Part shown: positions 49,677 to 55,946 of the stretch, piece by piece
How the letters are laid out: the number at the start of each line of letters is the position of its first letter
Numbering within the stretch: the first letter of the stretch is position 1
Assembly (NCBI GenBank): GCA_025356085.1
Contig: JANXUV010000229.1
Location: 1 to 55,946, forward strand
Reading direction: 5' to 3'
DNA from: Betaproteobacteria bacterium
GTDB lineage: Bacteria; Pseudomonadota; Gammaproteobacteria; Burkholderiales; SG8-39
Length of the DNA: 55,946 bases
The notes under the pieces: generated by a model
Databases searched by the model: none
The model's input: only the letters and a program-made list of their open reading frames with translations
Told to the model about the DNA's origin: nothing
Program-made: the position numbers and the translations under genes

Positions 49677-50147
49677 TTAGCCGGGCGGCTTGCCGGAAGG
49701 CCGGCGGCGGAACATGCCCCAGCCCTCCATCGTCATTACCATCTCGCCGCGCTGGTTGACTGCTTCCCAGCGCGATTGCAGCAGGCCGATCCCGGGCTTG
49801 CTCTCGGACACGCGCGCGCCTGTGGTGAGGCGGCGATAGGTGATGGTGTCCCCCGCGCGCACCGGCGCCAGCCAGCGGATGTTGTCCAGTCCGGGCGAAC
49901 CCAGGCTCGCGGAGCGGTTGACGTATTTGTCCACCATCAGCCGCATCGCCATCGCGCAGGTGTGCCAGCCGCTCGCGATCAGGCCCTTGAAAAATGATTT
50001 TTTCGCCGCCTCCGGGTCGATATGGAAAGGCTGCGGGTCGAACTGGCGGGCGAAGGCGATGATGTCCTCCTCCGTGAAGGTGTGGCTGCCAATTTCGAGC
50101 GTGCCGGCTTCCTGCAGGTCTTCCCAATAGAGCAGTTCATCTGCCAT
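49677..50147 (-). CDS. MaoC-family dehydratase
   Basis: FARQFDPQPFHIDPEAAKKSFFKGLIASGWHTCAMAMRL. Confidence 0.93.
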   Translation of the reverse strand: MADELLYWEDLQEAGTLEIGSHTFTEEDIIAFARQFDPQPFHIDPEAAKKSFFKGLIASGWHTCAMAMRLMVDKYVNRSASLGSPGLDNIRWLAPVRAGDTITYRRLTTGARVSESKPGIGLLQSRWEAVNQRGEMVMTMEGWGMFRRRPSGKPPG

Positions 50148-50148
50148 C

Positions 50149-50604
50149 TCAATTCTCCGCGGGGGCAGTGCGTTCATGCGAGCGCACGCGGGCCCGCACA
50201 TCCTCGGGCAACGGCGCTGGCTTCATGGTTTTCGGGTCGGCGTTTACATACACCAGTTCCGCAGTGATCAGCGGTGCCGGCGAAGGATCGGGCCGTTCGC
50301 GCCAGATCTCGAACTGGAAGGTCATGCTGCTGCGGCCGAGCTTCGCTACCCGGCAGTGCACCGCGAGTTCTTCGTCGTAACGCGCAGAGCCGAGGTATTC
50401 CACCGCGGCCTTTCTGAGGAAAATGTCGTTGGCGTACTTGTCGACGTAGCCCTCGGGGTAGGCAACGCCGATGGCGCGGAAGTATTCGGCGAACGCGGTG
50501 TCGATGTAGGTCAGGTAGTGGCCGTTGAACACCACTTTCTGCATGTCCACCTCGGCCCACCGCACGCGCAGCCGGTGGACACAGTTGTAGTCTTGTTTTG
50601 CCAT
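50149..50604 (-). CDS. Acyl-CoA thioesterase (YbgC-like hotdog)
   Basis: HRLRVRWAEVDMQKVVFNGHYLTYIDTAFAEYFRAIG. Confidence 0.9.
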   Translation of the reverse strand: MAKQDYNCVHRLRVRWAEVDMQKVVFNGHYLTYIDTAFAEYFRAIGVAYPEGYVDKYANDIFLRKAAVEYLGSARYDEELAVHCRVAKLGRSSMTFQFEIWRERPDPSPAPLITAELVYVNADPKTMKPAPLPEDVRARVRSHERTAPAEN

Positions 50605-50620
50605 TGCCGCCGAGTGTAAT

Positions 50621-51043
50621 CTAGCTGCGCGCTTGATCGTGCAGCAGGCGCACTTCGAGCATGTTGCGTATCCGTGTCTGTCCCTCCTCGGGATCGAAGG
50701 GCTGGGAGATGAAATCCTTTGCGCCCGCCCTGAGCGCGTGCGGCTTGTGGGAGGGCTCGGCGGTGATCGCGAGCACTGGCACGTACCCCTCGGATTCGAT
50801 TTCGCTGAGTTCTTCCATCACATGAAAGCCGTTCATCCCCGGCATTTGCAGGTCGAGCAGAATCAAATCGTAGCGGTGGGTGCGATGCAGCTCGCCCACC
50901 TCGCTGGCGTTCGTCGTGAACGACGTGGCGCTGCAGCCGGCCTCGCGCAGCATTTCCGTCAGCATGCGCGCGGTCATTTCCTGGTCGTCGACGACCAGGA
51001 TCCTGCCGTTCAGGATGTCGGAAGGCGTGATCGCGAGCGGCAT
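50621..51043 (-). CDS. Single-domain response regulator (CheY-like)
   Basis: RILVVDDQEMTARMLTEMLREAGC...YDLILLDLQMPGMNGFHVMEEL; start set at MPLAIT. Confidence 0.9.
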   Translation of the reverse strand: MPLAITPSDILNGRILVVDDQEMTARMLTEMLREAGCSATSFTTNASEVGELHRTHRYDLILLDLQMPGMNGFHVMEELSEIESEGYVPVLAITAEPSHKPHALRAGAKDFISQPFDPEEGQTRIRNMLEVRLLHDQARS

Positions 51044-51151
51044 TTTGGGCAGTCCGGGCGGGACAAGAAGTAGGCGAACGGCGCGAAGGTCTGTAGGACG
51101 GGGGCGGAAGTCGGCATTGCGAGGATTTCCAACGCGTACTATTGCCTCCCG

Positions 51152-51610
51152 ATGGATGAAATCGTGGTGCGCAGCAAGGTCAAATGGCCGGACGTTCCCG
51201 ACGTCTACGGCTGGCTGTCGCTCGACCGGCGCGGTAACTGGCTGCTGAAACGCGAACGAATCGGCAATGCGGCACTGCGCGCGTTCATCAGTCGCAATTA
51301 CCAGCCCGACGCGCTTGGCCGCTGGTATTTCCAGAATGGCCCCCAGCGCGTGTTTGTATCGCTCGCCTATACACCACTCGTGCTGCATTTCGATGGCGAG
51401 GCACTGTTCGATCATTGCGGCAAGCCGTTTCAGTCGGAGCAGGCTTTTCTCGACGATGAGGGCTCGGTATTGATGATCGGGAAGCCCGGCATCGGCCTGC
51501 TGGATGACCGGGATCTGGCCGGCTATGCCGACCGGGCCCAGGGACTGCCGGGCATTGCCCGGGAGACCGTTCAGGCGCGCTTCGGCTTCGTCGCCCATCC
51601 TGCCGCATGA
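51152..51610 (+). CDS. Conserved hypothetical protein
   Basis: MDEIVVRSKVKWPDVPDVYGWLSLDRRGNWLLK...RWYFQNGPQRVFVSL; complete, with good coding character. Confidence 0.75.
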   Translation: MDEIVVRSKVKWPDVPDVYGWLSLDRRGNWLLKRERIGNAALRAFISRNYQPDALGRWYFQNGPQRVFVSLAYTPLVLHFDGEALFDHCGKPFQSEQAFLDDEGSVLMIGKPGIGLLDDRDLAGYADRAQGLPGIARETVQARFGFVAHPAA

Positions 51611-51614
51611 ATCC

Positions 51615-51643
51615 TTGCGCCACGGCAAAAACCTCTTTATAAT
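51615..51643 (+). promoter_or_regulatory. Promoter of the rpsL-rpsG-fusA-tuf operon
   Basis: TTGCGC-17 bp-TATAAT. Confidence 0.8.
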
Positions 51644-51666
51644 CCGGCCTCTTTTTTAGACCCCCT

Positions 51667-51699
51667 GGGCGGCTACGCGTGTAGCAAACGTGGCCGCCC
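51667..51699 (+). promoter_or_regulatory. rpsL 5' UTR hairpin (11-bp stem, 11-nt loop)
   Basis: gggcggctacg-cgtgtagcaaa-cgtggccgccc; one U-G wobble in RNA. Confidence 0.7.
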
Positions 51700-51734
51700 G
51701 GTTCGTTTCTGGATTAGCAAAACTTTCGGAAAAC

Positions 51735-52112
51735 ATGCCTACCGTCAATCAGTTAATGCGCCATGGACGCGGCGCCAAGAAGGCCAAGTCCAAGGTTCCG
51801 GCCCTGGTGGGCTCACCGCAAAAGCGGGGGGTCTGCACGCGCGTGTACACCACCACCCCTAAAAAGCCGAACTCCGCGCTGCGAAAAGTCGCCAAGGTGC
51901 GCTTGACCAACGGTTTCGAGGTGATCGGCTACATCGGCGGCGAAGGCCACAACCTGCAGGAGCACTCGGTGGTGCTGATCCGCGGCGGCCGGGTGAAGGA
52001 TTTGCCGGGCGTGCGCTACCACATCGTGCGCGGCTCGCTGGACACGCAGGGAGTGAAAGACCGCAAGCAGAGCCGCTCGAAGTACGGCGCCAAGATGGCG
52101 AAATCCGCCTGA
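51735..52112 (+). CDS. rpsL: 30S ribosomal protein S12
   Basis: [57 protein letters not shown]. Confidence 0.98.
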   Translation: MPTVNQLMRHGRGAKKAKSKVPALVGSPQKRGVCTRVYTTTPKKPNSALRKVAKVRLTNGFEVIGYIGGEGHNLQEHSVVLIRGGRVKDLPGVRYHIVRGSLDTQGVKDRKQSRSKYGAKMAKSA

Positions 52113-52141
52113 TCGCCTAAGAGAACAGAGAGAGTAAACGC

Positions 52142-52612
52142 ATGCCACGCCGCAGAGAAGTACCCAAGCGCGAGATCCTCCCGGACCCGAAGTTCGCCAA
52201 CCTGGACCTGGCGAAGTTCATGAACGTACTGATGACGAGCGGCAAGAAGTCAGTCGCCGAAAGCATCGTTTACGGCGCCCTGGAAATGATCAAGACCAAG
52301 TCCGGCAAGGACCCGATCGAGGTGTTCGCGACGGCGGTGCAGAACGTCAAGCCGGTGGTGGAAGTGAAGAGCCGCCGGGTCGGCGGCGCCAACTACCAGG
52401 TGCCGGTGGAAGTGCGCCCGGTGCGCCGCATGGCGCTGTCGATGCGCTGGATCCGCGAGGCGGCGCAGAAGCGCGGCGAGAAGTCGATGATGCAACGCCT
52501 GGCGGGCGAGCTCGCCGAGGCGGCCGAGGGCCGTGGCGGCGCGATGAAGAAGCGCGAGGAAGTACACCGCATGGCAGAGGCCAACAAGGCTTTCTCGCAC
52601 TACAGGTTCTAA
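52142..52612 (+). CDS. rpsG: 30S ribosomal protein S7
   Basis: [47 protein letters not shown]. Confidence 0.98.
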   Translation: MPRRREVPKREILPDPKFANLDLAKFMNVLMTSGKKSVAESIVYGALEMIKTKSGKDPIEVFATAVQNVKPVVEVKSRRVGGANYQVPVEVRPVRRMALSMRWIREAAQKRGEKSMMQRLAGELAEAAEGRGGAMKKREEVHRMAEANKAFSHYRF

Positions 52613-52628
52613 GGACACAGACAGGTAA

Positions 52629-54731
<2,103 letters not shown>

Positions 54732-54755
54732 CAACCGAATCGACCGGGAAACATC

Positions 54756-55946
54756 ATGGCAAAAGGCAAATTTGAGAGAACCAAGCCTCACTTGAATGTG
54801 GGGACGATAGGGCACGTGGATCATGGCAAGACGACGCTGACGGCGGCGCTGACGCATATTTTGGCGAAGAAGTACGGGGGCGAGGCGAAGAACTACGACC
54901 AGATCGATGCGGCGCCGGAAGAAAAGGCGCGCGGGATCACGATCAACACGGCGCACGTGGAGTACCAGACGGACAAGCGCCACTACGCGCACGTGGACTG
55001 CCCGGGGCACGCGGACTACATCAAGAACATGATCACGGGGGCGGCGCAGATGGATGGCGCGATCCTGGTGGTGAGCGCGGCTGATGGCCCGATGCCGCAG
55101 ACGCGCGAGCACATTCTGCTGGCAAGACAGGTGGGCGTTCCGTACATCGTTGTCTTCCTGAACAAGGCCGACATGGTGGATGACAAGGAGCTGCTGGAGC
55201 TGGTGGAGGTGGAGGTGAGGGAGTTGCTCTCCAAGTACGAGTTCCCCGGGGACAAGACCCCGATCATCATCGGCTCGGCGCTCAAGGCGCTGGAGGGTGA
55301 GGACACCGACATGGGGGTGAAGGCGATCCTGAAGCTGGCCGAGGCGCTGGACTCCTACATTCCGCAACCGAAGCGGGCGATCGATGGGCCCTTCCTGATG
55401 CCTGTTGAGGACGTGTTCTCGATCTCGGGCCGTGGCACGGTGGTGACCGGACGCGTTGAGCGCGGGATCATCAAGGTGGGCGAGGAGATCGAGATCGTGG
55501 GCCTGAAGCCGACGATCAAGACGGTGTGCACGGGCGTGGAGATGTTCAGGAAGCTGCTGGACGAGGGCCAGGCGGGGGACAACGTGGGAATTCTGCTCAG
55601 AGGCACCAAGCGCGAAGAAGTGGAGCGCGGGCAGGTGCTGGCCAAGCCAGGCTCGATCACCCCGCACGCGAAGTTCGAGTGCGAGGTGTACATCCTGTCC
55701 AAAGAGGAAGGCGGGCGGCACACGCCGTTCTTCAACAATTACCGGCCGCAGTTCTACTTCCGCACCACGGACGTGACGGGGGCGGTGGAGCTGCCCAAGG
55801 GCACCGAGATGGTGATGCCGGGGGACAACATCAAGATGGTGGTGACGCTGATCACCCCGATCGCGATGGAGCAGGGGCTGCGCTTTGCCATCCGCGAGGG
55901 CGGCAAGACCGTCGGCGCCGGCGTCGTCGCCAAGGTCATCGAATAG
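54756..55946 (+). CDS. tuf: Elongation factor Tu
   Basis: [70 protein letters not shown]. Confidence 0.98.
   Translation: MAKGKFERTKPHLNVGTIGHVDHGKTTLTAALTHILAKKYGGEAKNYDQIDAAPEEKARGITINTAHVEYQTDKRHYAHVDCPGHADYIKNMITGAAQMDGAILVVSAADGPMPQTREHILLARQVGVPYIVVFLNKADMVDDKELLELVEVEVRELLSKYEFPGDKTPIIIGSALKALEGEDTDMGVKAILKLAEALDSYIPQPKRAIDGPFLMPVEDVFSISGRGTVVTGRVERGIIKVGEEIEIVGLKPTIKTVCTGVEMFRKLLDEGQAGDNVGILLRGTKREEVERGQVLAKPGSITPHAKFECEVYILSKEEGGRHTPFFNNYRPQFYFRTTDVTGAVELPKGTEMVMPGDNIKMVVTLITPIAMEQGLRFAIREGGKTVGAGVVAKVIE

Overview
High-GC, betaproteobacterial-looking chromosomal segment (Bug-family receptor, uvrA/ssb, aspS-nudB-clsB and rpsL-rpsG-fusA-tuf gene content). Left edge (1-2906): the 3' end of an IS3-family transposase runs into an integron-type gene-cassette array. 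It has four cassettes and recognisable attC sites. Three of the four cassettes have a 5' TTRRRY that exactly complements their own R'' core. Cargo is mostly toxin-antitoxin modules plus one secreted unknown. No integron integrase lies in the window. The array abuts the stop codon of an alcohol dehydrogenase gene. Next (about 2.9-17.0 kb) is a long one-directional locus holding two paralogous ATP-grasp / alpha-E / transglutaminase sets, one split and one fused. Between them sit a lipoprotein-type solute-binding protein and a trypsin-like protease, and an AraC-type regulator lies upstream. This is my best candidate for an under-described biochemical system. The rest is mainly chromosomal metabolism: glutamate ABC transporter plus ggt, aspA, acetoacetyl-CoA synthetase, a SbmA/YddA-like ABC protein with a sharp internal GC drop, a tetR promoter buried in the 3' end of uvrA, ssb, fmdB, aspS, a barnase/barstar pair, nudB, clsB and the str operon. 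No tRNA, rRNA or CRISPR was recognised. All calls come from reading the sequence and the supplied ORFs; no searches were run.
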